DNA of 45,981 nucleotides, taken from the NCBI GenBank assembly GCA_947427285.1, contig CANEHE010000018.1:1-45981 (forward strand), given 5' to 3'. This stretch comes from an uncultured Porphyromonadaceae bacterium (GTDB lineage: Bacteria; Bacteroidota; Bacteroidia; Bacteroidales; Muribaculaceae). Below the pieces are notes generated by a model. It was not told the DNA's origin. It made no database searches and saw nothing but the letters and a program-made list of their open reading frames with translations. Of this stretch, positions 9,462-16,729 are shown piece after piece (the stretch's first letter is position 1; the number at the start of each line of letters is the position of its first letter). Made by a program: the position numbers and the translations under genes.

Positions 9462-10394
9462 TTAGCCAATATGATTATAAATATTAAAGCCTTTCGGAAT
9501 TATAGTAGGTAATTTTAAAAGTACTACAGTTCCGTCCCATCTGATTGATTCAGGCAGATCAACTAACGTCTCTCCATTTATGTCATGTCTAAAAAAAGCT
9601 CCACCTGACAATATAAAAAACTCTCCACCAAGACCATTTATTATAATTTCCCGTGATTTTGATATGCCGTAGCCCCTGTTTTCATTTTCAGGACGATTTT
9701 TTGTCAATTTTCCACTTAATGCAAGTTTCAAGGCTGATGATTCCTCCATATCCAGCATTTTTACATATCTGTCATCAGCGGCATAAGAAGCATATATGGA
9801 ATGTCCGGTATCACAAATAAACACATAGAGCATATTTTCATTGGGAATCCGTTGGCAAAAAAGATATCCGTTTTCGCTATGAGAGTGATCTGTAATATTG
9901 TCAATTAGTTCTCCCAACAGAAAAGATAATATTCTATGCACAGGATTATTGTGGCCTATTTGTCGTTTGACTGCTTCCTGTATTAATTCTTGAGCTCTAA
10001 TTGAAGATTTATCTTTCGGATTAAAAACACATATTGGAAGATAAGTTTTATCTTCATATTTATCCCAAAGCGAATCTTTGTTATTTATGGCATCTATCAC
10101 CAAAGGTGTGTCGAAGAATACAATTTCAAAATATGACCTTATCGCTGACTGCAAATTTGTGCATCTAATAGTTTCTCCATACCTTGTTTTCAGTACAGAT
10201 AATGCAGCCAGATAAAACGGATGTAGGAATCGGCAATCTTTGAAATCCCATTCGATAAATCTTCCATTGACAATTTCAGTCTGTTCGGTCTGGAACATAA
10301 CCTTGAACACGTGATTGAAGACACTTCCAATATGAGTATCTATATTTGCAGAAGGTATGAGCACTGATACAGCTGTATTAATATGTTTAGCCAT
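9462..10394 (-). CDS. GHKL-type (HATPase_c-like) ATP-binding protein with STAS-like N-terminus
   Basis: A 310-aa soluble protein. The C-terminal half has the Bergerat ATP-fold motifs: N-box ELIDNITDH (162-170, Asn166), G1 box CDTGHSI (194-200), G2 box GYGIS (241-245) and a closing GTVVLLKLP strand (288-296). There is no dimerisation/phosphoacceptor domain and no membrane segment, so it resembles RsbW/SpoIIAB anti-sigma kinases more than sensor kinases. The N-terminal half includes IEWDFKDCRFLHPFYLAAL (48-66), which reads like another STAS-like strand-helix unit. It is followed after 3 bp by a DUF4325 gene. Low GC suggests recent acquisition. No sigma factor gene is adjacent, so the output is not evident. 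Confidence 0.72.
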   Translation of the reverse strand: MAKHINTAVSVLIPSANIDTHIGSVFNHVFKVMFQTEQTEIVNGRFIEWDFKDCRFLHPFYLAALSVLKTRYGETIRCTNLQSAIRSYFEIVFFDTPLVIDAINNKDSLWDKYEDKTYLPICVFNPKDKSSIRAQELIQEAVKRQIGHNNPVHRILSFLLGELIDNITDHSHSENGYLFCQRIPNENMLYVFICDTGHSIYASYAADDRYVKMLDMEESSALKLALSGKLTKNRPENENRGYGISKSREIIINGLGGEFFILSGGAFFRHDINGETLVDLPESIRWDGTVVLLKLPTIIPKGFNIYNHIG

Positions 10395-10463
10395 GTTTAG
10401 TGTGTATTATTCTACTTTCCGTAGTTACTTATACAATAACGCAACATATTATATTGTTTAGAT

Positions 10464-12155
10464 TTACATGAAGCAGAGGACTATGACTTGGGCAACTATA
10501 ACCCGAAGAAACATCGTCAACGGATATACGGTGGAGTATGCCACAGCAGGCTGGTCGTTGTTGGCAACCTTGTTTCCGTATGCAAGAGCCGGAGGATCTG
10601 TGTACCCTCCGCTCAGAAGGCCCATGATGGTGAGATAGTTTATACGATAACGCCAACGGGCGATTATTCCCATTACCAACAATGGTATGACCGTGATCGC
10701 AAATCCATATCCTACCCATATCGCTCCCCGATAATTAAACACGGTTACCACAAAATCCTTCCCCGCGGCAATACCGACAGAAGCAAGGAAAAGACAGATA
10801 CCTATCTCCCTCAGCAGCAGGTTTGCTGACGAATTTGTATATGTGACCAGATGAATCTTCGGTCCGTAGGCGGATATAAGGATAGCCACCACAAGAGGGC
10901 CGCCTGCAAGACCGAGCTTCATGGGTACAGACATTCCCGGGAACTGAAGCGGGATGCTTCCCACCAATATACCAAGAAAAATACCGATGAACATCGTGAT
11001 CAGATTAGGCTCATTCAGACGCTTCATGGAATTTCCGAGACGGTCTGCCAGACGGTTTATGTCATCAAGTTTTCCGACCACAGTCAGACGGTCGCCCATC
11101 TGCAGACGCAGGCTGGCCGTAGCCAGAAGGTCGACACCGGCACGGTTTACCCTCGTCACATTGAGTTTGTAACCCATACGCAGCCGAAGTGAACCGAGTT
11201 TCACACCGTTATATTCTGTCTTGGTGACAAGAATACGACGGCTCACCACCGGCCCCTGGGCCATCTCCCATTTCTTCTCCACTACTGCTCCTATGAACCG
11301 ATGGAACACCTCCTCATCCTGAACGGAACAAACTACCAGAAGTAGATCGTCTTTCTCCAATACATCATCGCTCTTGGGAATAATCACCTTACCGTCTGGC
11401 TTCTCTATGCGGGAAATAACAAAATTACAGTTTATCAGAGTGTGGAGCTTGCGGATCGACAGTCCGGAGATAAGATCATTGGTGAGACGGAATGTCACCA
11501 CATGTGGCTTCAGCTGGGAGTCATCCTTCTCCTCCTCTATCTCCCGGATCTCTTTCTCCACATTAATGCGGAAAATCTTCCTGACTACAATCATCACCAG
11601 AATTATCCCTATCACTCCCAAAGGATAAGCCGCAGCATATCCCATCGACATCTGCTGGGTTATATCATAGTCATCGGGAGCCACCTGAAGCACGGCCTGC
11701 TGCGCCACGCCAAGCCCCGGAGTGTTGGTGACGGCACCGCTCATTATCCCTACAAGCTGCTGTATGGAGGTATGTCCCTCTCCTCCTCCCTGAAGCCAAT
11801 ATATTGACAATGTGACAATCACACTGGCGACTACTCCGACAAGCGCAAGCACATTGAGGCGAACACCCCCCTCCTTGAATGAAGAGAAAAATCCCGGACC
11901 TACCTGCATGCCTATGGAGAAGATGAACAGTATCAGACCGAACTCCCGCAGAAAATGGAGAGTGCCCTCCTCAACAGCATAACCGAGGTGTCCCATCAGA
12001 ATTCCGACGAAAAGCACAAAAGTCACTCCGAGCGAAACTCCGAATATTTTTATCTTACCCAGATAAATACCAGCGAAAATCACAAACGAATAAAGGAGGA
12101 TCGTACTGGCAAGAGACAGATTGTTAGGTGACAGAAGGTCAATCAGCCATTCCAT
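10464..12155 (-). CDS. AspT/YidE-type duplicated membrane transporter with two TrkA-C domains
   Basis: Inner-membrane protein, 563 aa. An ATG at 12155 starts MEWLIDLLSPNN; the reading frame extends further upstream, but only through rpmE, so that extension is not real. The architecture is that of the aspartate:alanine exchanger (AspT/YidE/YbjL) family: an N-terminal half of about five to six membrane helices (about 15-185, with the FGLILFIFSIGMQVGPGFF segment), two soluble TrkA-C/RCK-C modules (about 218-375), and a second homologous membrane half to the end (including GICLFLASVGIAAGKDF, the repeat of the first half). The substrate cannot be deduced; members exchange dicarboxylates or amino acids. 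Confidence 0.88.
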   Translation of the reverse strand: MEWLIDLLSPNNLSLASTILLYSFVIFAGIYLGKIKIFGVSLGVTFVLFVGILMGHLGYAVEEGTLHFLREFGLILFIFSIGMQVGPGFFSSFKEGGVRLNVLALVGVVASVIVTLSIYWLQGGGEGHTSIQQLVGIMSGAVTNTPGLGVAQQAVLQVAPDDYDITQQMSMGYAAAYPLGVIGIILVMIVVRKIFRINVEKEIREIEEEKDDSQLKPHVVTFRLTNDLISGLSIRKLHTLINCNFVISRIEKPDGKVIIPKSDDVLEKDDLLLVVCSVQDEEVFHRFIGAVVEKKWEMAQGPVVSRRILVTKTEYNGVKLGSLRLRMGYKLNVTRVNRAGVDLLATASLRLQMGDRLTVVGKLDDINRLADRLGNSMKRLNEPNLITMFIGIFLGILVGSIPLQFPGMSVPMKLGLAGGPLVVAILISAYGPKIHLVTYTNSSANLLLREIGICLFLASVGIAAGKDFVVTVFNYRGAIWVGYGFAITVIPLLVMGIIARWRYRINYLTIMGLLSGGYTDPPALAYGNKVANNDQPAVAYSTVYPLTMFLRVIVAQVIVLCFM

Positions 12156-12189
12156 AAAATAAGAGATTGTGTCTAACGTGGATATATCG

Positions 12190-12225
12190 GCGGAGGGACC
12201 GGTCCCATCGACCAGGCCCCTCCGC
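12190..12225 (-). terminator. Hairpin downstream of rpmE
   Basis: On the minus strand GCGGAGGG pairs with CCCTCCGC, and an inner GGTC/GACC also pairs. It sits about 49 bases after the rpmE stop and before the transporter start. There is no clear U-tract, so it may be an attenuating or processing hairpin rather than a full terminator. Confidence 0.45.
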
Positions 12226-12273
12226 ATATAGTTTGGGAATACCGACGGACTATTGGCAAGTCCGTTCCTTTTT

Positions 12274-12528
12274 TCACTTCTTGCTGCGGTTTCCGTAGCG
12301 GCTACGGAACTTATCGACACGTCCGGCGGTGTCCACAAGTTTCTGTTTGCCTGTGAAGAAAGGATGCGAGGAGCTGGTGATCTCAAGTTTCACAAGAGGA
12401 TACTCCTTGCCGTCGATCTCGATGGTCTCACGGGAGGCCACGGTCGAGCGGGTGATAAAGGTCTCGTCGTTAGACATATCCTTGAACACCACTTCCCGAT
12501 AGTTGGAGGGATGAATCTCTTTTTTCAT
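12274..12528 (-). CDS. rpmE2: 50S ribosomal protein L31 type B
   Basis: Ribosomal protein L31 of 84 aa, large subunit. [19 protein letters not shown] is the typical L31 start, [23 protein letters not shown] the typical core. It lacks the Cys residues of zinc-binding L31 and has the longer type B form, which in many bacteria is the zinc-independent paralogue but is the usual single form in Bacteroidota. Promoter boxes lie about 70-100 bp upstream. The transporter gene follows on the same strand, about 120 bp downstream. Confidence 0.95.
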   Translation of the reverse strand: MKKEIHPSNYREVVFKDMSNDETFITRSTVASRETIEIDGKEYPLVKLEITSSSHPFFTGKQKLVDTAGRVDKFRSRYGNRSKK

Positions 12529-12594
12529 TTTTAATTTTTTCTGCAGTTAAAAAATCAATTTGACAAGCAGGTCGCGATCCCGCTTATTGGCCTG

Positions 12595-12625
12595 CAAAAT
12601 TAGTAAATATTCCCGACCCGGCAAA
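12595..12625 (-). promoter_or_regulatory. Promoter of rpmE2
   Basis: On the minus strand TTTG (12625-12622) and TAATTTTG (12602-12595) are separated by 19 bp, matching the Bacteroidota consensus. The predicted start near 12589 gives a leader of about 60 nt. Confidence 0.75.
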
Positions 12626-12655
12626 ATTTCCGTCCACAACCACCCCGCTTTTCAT

Positions 12656-12674
12656 TTAGAAGCTGTTTAAAAAT
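12656..12674. repeat. Copy of a short dispersed repeat (MITE-end-like)
   Basis: TTAGAAGCTGTTTAAAAAT. It differs by one base from the copy at 22773-22791 and from the right end of the element at 30586-30901. Read on the minus strand it supplies the ATTTTT tail after the hairpin at 12675-12706. Confidence 0.75.
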
Positions 12675-12706
12675 ACCGGAGGCAGCCTGCGACAGCCACC
12701 TCCGGT
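12675..12706 (-). terminator. Terminator of the TPR/AraC/secreted-protein operon
   Basis: ACCGGAGG (12675-12682) pairs exactly with CCTCCGGT (12699-12706); on the minus strand it is followed by ATTTTTAAACAG. It lies about 30 bases beyond the stop codon at 12735. Confidence 0.75.
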
Positions 12707-12734
12707 GATAAAAAAGATTGATCCTGCAAAATGA

Positions 12735-13427
12735 TCAGCGTACTATCTCCTTGCTGACATTTCCGCCGCGGCGTACAATGTATAGTCCTCCGACTTCCGG
12801 TTGAGCGACACGTACACCCTGAAGTGTGAAGTATTCCACACATTCGTCAGTTGCGCCGTCAGTAACCTCTCCGATCCCTGAATCACCGGAAGGAAGGCGG
12901 AGTCCGGAACTTCCTGAAGTATTGGTCCACCAGATATAGTCTTTTTGATAATCCGGAAGTTTTATACCTATAGCTTCCACCGGGAAAGAGATGACACCCT
13001 GATCCACCTTGCCGAGATACTTGGCATATTCCACACGCATCTTGCCCGCCATCATTTCCTCATAACCTTTTGAAGTCAGATAAATCTCCCCGAGTTTCTC
13101 GTCTGTCACACCCGAATTCTGCTGTGTCATCATCACCTGAGTGGGAACTGTGGCGTCGAAATACAGATAGTGGGTGTGGCCGGTATGGTGCGACACGCCA
13201 GAGTATTCGGCTGCAAAATCCACATAAGGGTTTACCATGCGGTAAAGTCCCGGCTTCTCTTTCGACTCCTCAACTGCGACGTCAAACGACGGCACGCCCA
13301 TATCGGATCCAAGTCCGGTGATGGCATCCTCTGTGAAACGACTAACAGACAATGTATTACCAAACAGGGACAATAAGAACAAAAAATCGACAATAAAGAT
13401 AAATATGCACGAGCAGGGTGCGCTCAC
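12735..13427 (-). CDS. Secreted protein of unknown function with sorting-domain-like C-terminus
   Basis: A 230-aa protein I do not recognise. The start is a GTG at 13425-13427 that overlaps the stop of the AraC-type gene (GTGA), which implies translational coupling. The N-terminus is a hydrophobic signal (IFIFIVDFLFLLSLFG). The mature part is rich in Tyr, Gly and Ser, with no catalytic motif I can name (YSGVSHHTGHTHYLYFDA, near residues 75-92, is the most distinctive segment). The last 40 residues, with EYFTLQGVRVAQPEVGGLYIVRR and ending KEIVR, resemble the C-terminus of the giant GLUG protein and the final strands of type A T9SS sorting domains. It is therefore probably exported to the surface or medium. 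It may be the target of the neighbouring regulator, but this is only inferred from the overlap. Confidence 0.7.
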   Translation of the reverse strand: MSAPCSCIFIFIVDFLFLLSLFGNTLSVSRFTEDAITGLGSDMGVPSFDVAVEESKEKPGLYRMVNPYVDFAAEYSGVSHHTGHTHYLYFDATVPTQVMMTQQNSGVTDEKLGEIYLTSKGYEEMMAGKMRVEYAKYLGKVDQGVISFPVEAIGIKLPDYQKDYIWWTNTSGSSGLRLPSGDSGIGEVTDGATDECVEYFTLQGVRVAQPEVGGLYIVRRGGNVSKEIVR

Positions 13428-13888
13428 TGGTCCATTTCCCGGCCGAGTTTCTGATAGAGCGAGGGCGTCATGCCCGTAAACTTACGGAAAGCCATGTTGA
13501 AAGCGGACGTCGAAAGAAAGCCTACACTTTCCGCCATATACTGGATGGTGACATTCCCGAAATTTTCGGAATCAAGCAGACGGCGTCGGGCCTCGCGGAT
13601 ACGATACTCATTAATAAACGTGCGGAAATTCTTCCCGGTAAAGTCATTTATGGCCTGCGAAACATATTTTGTGTTCGAATCCGTAAGTTCAGCCAACCGG
13701 GTAAGACTGAAATCCGGATCACAATATAGCGATCTATCCTCGTCCATGAACCGGAGAATGGTATCGAAAAGTTCACGACGCTGTGCCGGTGGTGTCTCCG
13801 CTCGGCCCTCCGCGTCTTTAGTCTCAACAGGATCAGCCTCCGGATGCACGGGCGTACTTTCCCGGACTTCCGGCAAATATCGTGTCAT
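13424..13888 (-). CDS. AraC-type DNA-binding half of a split TPR/AraC regulator
   Basis: A 154-aa protein with a complete AraC/XylS-type HTH region (about 60-150): FSLTRLAELTDSNTKYVSQAIND as the first helix-turn-helix, then YRIREARRRLL, MAESVGFLSTSAFNMAFRKFTG and PSLYQK, the standard second half. Its ATG overlaps the upstream TPR gene's stop (ATGA). Bases before that ATG, in this frame, encode EDKVREIG, a natural coiled-coil continuation of the TPR protein's end (KELVELK). The two pieces are therefore probably one ancestral gene (periplasmic TPR, membrane helix, coiled coil, HTH) interrupted by a one-base shift. As annotated it would give a soluble, sensor-less regulator. The downstream gene overlaps by GTGA. 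Confidence 0.75.
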   Translation of the reverse strand: MTRYLPEVRESTPVHPEADPVETKDAEGRAETPPAQRRELFDTILRFMDEDRSLYCDPDFSLTRLAELTDSNTKYVSQAINDFTGKNFRTFINEYRIREARRRLLDSENFGNVTIQYMAESVGFLSTSAFNMAFRKFTGMTPSLYQKLGREMDQ

Positions 13889-14742
13889 CCCGATCTCCCT
13901 GACCTTGTCTTCAATTCCACCAGTTCCTTATTGCGTTTGAACAGCTGTATATTGGCAGTCCGGGCCTTATGCCGGTAAAAAAGCCACAAAGCCAGCAAGA
14001 GGGAACTGAACGCCACAATCAGCAAAATAATTTTCTGGTTGGTGACGGTCTGCCGCAGATCCTTTATAAGTAGAGACGCCCGGTCTTCATTTTCCTTCTG
14101 AAACCGATTGCTGACATTGAGAAATCTATGAGGATTCATCACCGAATCCGTATGGGAGAAATACTCTTCCTGATAACGCAGAGCCTCGCGTGTATCTCCA
14201 AGTTTGGTATATACCCGCATGAACCGTCGCTTGTTGTCGACCAACATGTCGTTGGCATTCTGTTCCAACGCCAGTTTCTCGTATGTATGAAGATAAGCCA
14301 ACGCGGAATCAAGCATATTGTTTTCCTCAAAATATTCCGAGATTTCAGAAAGAGAGGAAAGTTTCAGCCGGGGCTCCATCCTGTTCTCATCGATGAAAGC
14401 CATCGCCTCCTTCATCTTTTTCAAGGCCGTCACAGGATTTCCAAACCGTTTCTCTATATAAGCCGAGGTAATGAGGTGCAGATACCGCTGAAGATGTACA
14501 TCGGAAGGATGGACGTCCGCAAGCATCTCATTGTATTTTTCTATATCTCTTTCAGATGAAAGTTTAAGATACTTATGCAGTGTGGATAAAGCGGCATTGT
14601 AATCCCCCTCCCAATACTGTATCTTGCTTTCCGCCACAAGTTCATGGCCTCGCTGCTCCCTTTCCGCCGCAGTTCTATCCTCACATCCACCTGCGATAAA
14701 TGCTACAATCAGGCCAAGGCAAAGCGATATGCCCCCAAGCAA
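13885..14742 (-). CDS. TPR/transmembrane sensor half of a split TPR/AraC regulator
   Basis: A 285-aa product: an N-terminal hydrophobic signal ending in the lipobox-like AFIAGGC (14-20), a helical TPR-like region (about 25-215, e.g. YNAALSTLHKYLKL, ALKKMKEAMAFI, DSALAYLHTYEKLALE, EALRYQEEYF), a membrane helix (IILLIVAFSSLLLALWLFY, about 234-252) and the start of a cytoplasmic coiled coil (TANIQLFKRNKELVELK). It resembles the sensor part of Bacteroidales TPR-HTH regulators. Two oddities suggest breakage. The frame ends in an unrelated TRSGRSG instead of the EDKVREIG found one frame over. The only in-frame start is TTG, right after a TAA, while a basic signal start (MNIRMKRRN, ATG at 14768) lies in another frame. 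The gene follows prfA closely. Confidence 0.7.
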   Translation of the reverse strand: MLGGISLCLGLIVAFIAGGCEDRTAAEREQRGHELVAESKIQYWEGDYNAALSTLHKYLKLSSERDIEKYNEMLADVHPSDVHLQRYLHLITSAYIEKRFGNPVTALKKMKEAMAFIDENRMEPRLKLSSLSEISEYFEENNMLDSALAYLHTYEKLALEQNANDMLVDNKRRFMRVYTKLGDTREALRYQEEYFSHTDSVMNPHRFLNVSNRFQKENEDRASLLIKDLRQTVTNQKIILLIVAFSSLLLALWLFYRHKARTANIQLFKRNKELVELKTRSGRSG

Positions 14743-14771
14743 TTACGACGCTTCATCCGGATATTCATAAA

Positions 14772-15890
14772 TCAAAGCAGAGATGACTTGAGTTTTTCCG
14801 CATTCTCGGCCACAGTCAGCCGGTCAATGCATTCCCCTATATCTCCGTTCATGAAGCCAGGAAGATTATAAACAGTATAATTGATACGATGATCCGTGAT
14901 ACGTCCCTGAGGATAATTGTATGTGCGGATTTTGGCCGACCTATCGCCGGTGCTCACCATTGTCTTCCGCTTTGAGGCGATGTCATCAAGATATTTCGCT
15001 CTCTCCCGGTCGTAGATAAAACTGCGCAGACGAGACAAAGCCCGCTCCTTGTTCTTGGGTTGGTCACGTGTCTCGGTACATTCGATAAGTATCTCTTCTG
15101 TCTGGCCAGTATTCGGGTTCTTCCAATTGTAGCGGAGCCGTACCCCCGATTCAACTTTGTTGACATTCTGACCCCCGGCCCCACCCGAACGGAAAGTGTC
15201 CCAGCGGATTTCACCTTCATGGATCTCCACCTCAAATTCCTCAGCCTCCGGAAGCACCGCTACCGTAGCGGCAGATGTATGAACCCGGCCCTGAGTCTCG
15301 GTGACAGGCACTCTCTGCACCCGATGGACACCGCTCTCATATTTCATAACACCATATACACCGTCGCCTGAAAGAGTGAAGATGATCTCTTTATATCCTC
15401 CGGCAGCTCCCTCCGTGAAACTGGAGACCGCGACCTGCCATCCCCGGCTTTCGGCAAACCGTTGATACATCCTGAAAAGATCTCCGGCAAACAGAGCGGC
15501 TTCATCTCCACCGGTTCCACCCCGTATCTCGACAATCGCATTTTTGCTGTCGGCCGGATCCGAGGGGATGAGAAGCAGTTTTATCTCCTCCTCTGTCCGC
15601 GGAATCTCCATGCACGTCCGTTCATACTCCTCCCGTGCCAGCTCGCGCATTTCCGGATCTGTCTCCGAAGTCATCAGTTCCTTCGACTCCTCTCTTCCGG
15701 TAAGGAGACGCCGATAACGTTTCACAGCCTCCATAAGGCGTTCCAGCTCCCGATATTCTTTGGTAAGACGCACATAACGGGCAGCATCGGAGATCACAGC
15801 AGGATCTGAAATAAGCGTGGCCGTCTCTTCGAACCGAGCATCAAGCCCGTCAAGACGACGCAGAAGAGGATTGTCGGGGAATTCTGGCAT
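14772..15890 (-). CDS. prfA: Peptide chain release factor 1
   Basis: Class I release factor recognising UAA and UAG, 372 aa. The peptidyl-tRNA hydrolysis motif GGQ is at 239-241 (RSGGAGGQNVNK), and the codon-recognition tripeptide is PVT (195-197 in RVQRVPVTETQGRVHTS), the PxT form of RF1 rather than the SPF of RF2. The N-terminal coiled coil (1-100) and the C-terminal domain are complete. Transcribed divergently from the DedA gene with its own promoter. The start ATG at 15890 gives the usual N-terminus. The TPR regulator gene follows within about 30 bp. Confidence 0.96.
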   Translation of the reverse strand: MPEFPDNPLLRRLDGLDARFEETATLISDPAVISDAARYVRLTKEYRELERLMEAVKRYRRLLTGREESKELMTSETDPEMRELAREEYERTCMEIPRTEEEIKLLLIPSDPADSKNAIVEIRGGTGGDEAALFAGDLFRMYQRFAESRGWQVAVSSFTEGAAGGYKEIIFTLSGDGVYGVMKYESGVHRVQRVPVTETQGRVHTSAATVAVLPEAEEFEVEIHEGEIRWDTFRSGGAGGQNVNKVESGVRLRYNWKNPNTGQTEEILIECTETRDQPKNKERALSRLRSFIYDRERAKYLDDIASKRKTMVSTGDRSAKIRTYNYPQGRITDHRINYTVYNLPGFMNGDIGECIDRLTVAENAEKLKSSLL

Positions 15891-15921
15891 AAGGCATCAA
15901 GACGCATGATGGATGCGCGGA

Positions 15922-15952
15922 CAAAATTAGTCATTTCCCCCAACATACACAA
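15922..15952 (-). promoter_or_regulatory. Promoter of prfA
   Basis: On the minus strand TAATTTTG (15929-15922) is preceded by TTG (15952-15950) with 20 bp between. The predicted start near 15915 lies about 25 nt before the prfA ATG. Confidence 0.7.
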
Positions 15953-15988
15953 CACCTCCGAGGAAAGGGATGGGTATCACAGTCAAAA

Positions 15989-16020
15989 TTTGGGGACTCC
16001 GGCAATTTTGACTAATTTTG
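15989..16020 (+). promoter_or_regulatory. Promoter of the dedA-rpe group
   Basis: TTTG at 15989-15992 and TAATTTTG at 16013-16020 with 20 bp between match the Bacteroidota consensus. The predicted start near 16027 is only about 14 nt before the chosen ATG at 16041, which supports that start over the longer reading frame from 15906. Confidence 0.75.
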
Positions 16021-16040
16021 CACAATCAACCTCATATCCG

Positions 16041-16715
16041 ATGCTCGACATAATAACCCTATCCATATTCAATGCCAGCGAGTTTTTCGCCTGGTTTGTA
16101 GACAATGCCAACTACCTCTTTGTCTTCCTTTTTATGGTGATTGAAAGTTCTTTCATCCCATTCCCTTCTGAGGTGGTTGTACCTCCGGCCGCATACCTCG
16201 CATGCGCATCTCCCGACTCGGGGATGAACATATTCGGAGTAGTCGGAATGGCCACGCTCGGCGCATTGTGCGGAGCTTATATCAACTATTTCCTTGCCTT
16301 ATGGATCGGTCGTCCGGTAGTATATCGCTTTGCAGAAAGCAAACTCGGACATGCGTGCCTCATCGACAGTGCGAAAGTGGAAAAAGCCGAACATTATTTC
16401 GATGCGCACGGAGCCATTTCCACCTTTATAGGACGTCTTATACCGGCCATCCGGCAGCTGATCTCCATCCCTGCCGGACTTTCAAAAATGAATATCGGCC
16501 TTTTCTCCCTTTTCACCGCTCTCGGAGCACTTGTATGGAACGCGGTTCTGGCCGCTCTCGGCTATTGGCTGTCGCTCCACGTGGCACTTCCCCAGCTCTT
16601 CGACAAAGTGGAACAATACAACCGTTATCTCACATGGGGCGGTTACGGACTGCTGATACTATGTGTGATCTATATACTCTGGCACGCTTTCCGCAAAAAG
16701 AAAACCAAGCAATAA
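16041..16715 (+). CDS. DedA family membrane protein
   Basis: Inner-membrane protein of the DedA/SNARE-associated family, 224 aa. Relatives act as flippases or recyclers of undecaprenyl phosphate or phospholipids, and often need proton motive force. Seen here: a first helix with the acidic residue and Pro-rich reentrant loop FLFMVIESSFIPFPSEVVVPPAAYLA (about 29-54, Glu35 and Glu44), a glycine-rich helix (GMATLGALCGAYINYFLALWIG), the conserved FIGRLIPAIRQLISIPAGLSKM (about 135-156, with the key Arg residues), and two more helices ending in a Lys-rich tail. I chose ATG 16041, just after the promoter; an ORF from 15906 would overlap the promoter. rpe follows after 14 bp. Confidence 0.88.
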   Translation: MLDIITLSIFNASEFFAWFVDNANYLFVFLFMVIESSFIPFPSEVVVPPAAYLACASPDSGMNIFGVVGMATLGALCGAYINYFLALWIGRPVVYRFAESKLGHACLIDSAKVEKAEHYFDAHGAISTFIGRLIPAIRQLISIPAGLSKMNIGLFSLFTALGALVWNAVLAALGYWLSLHVALPQLFDKVEQYNRYLTWGGYGLLILCVIYILWHAFRKKKTKQ

Positions 16716-16729
16716 AACTCTTACCTGTA

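Noticed and set aside
12156..12386. 77-residue N-terminal extension of the AspT-type transporter
   Set aside because: It overlaps rpmE2 in another frame and adds a non-hydrophobic tail unlike the family.
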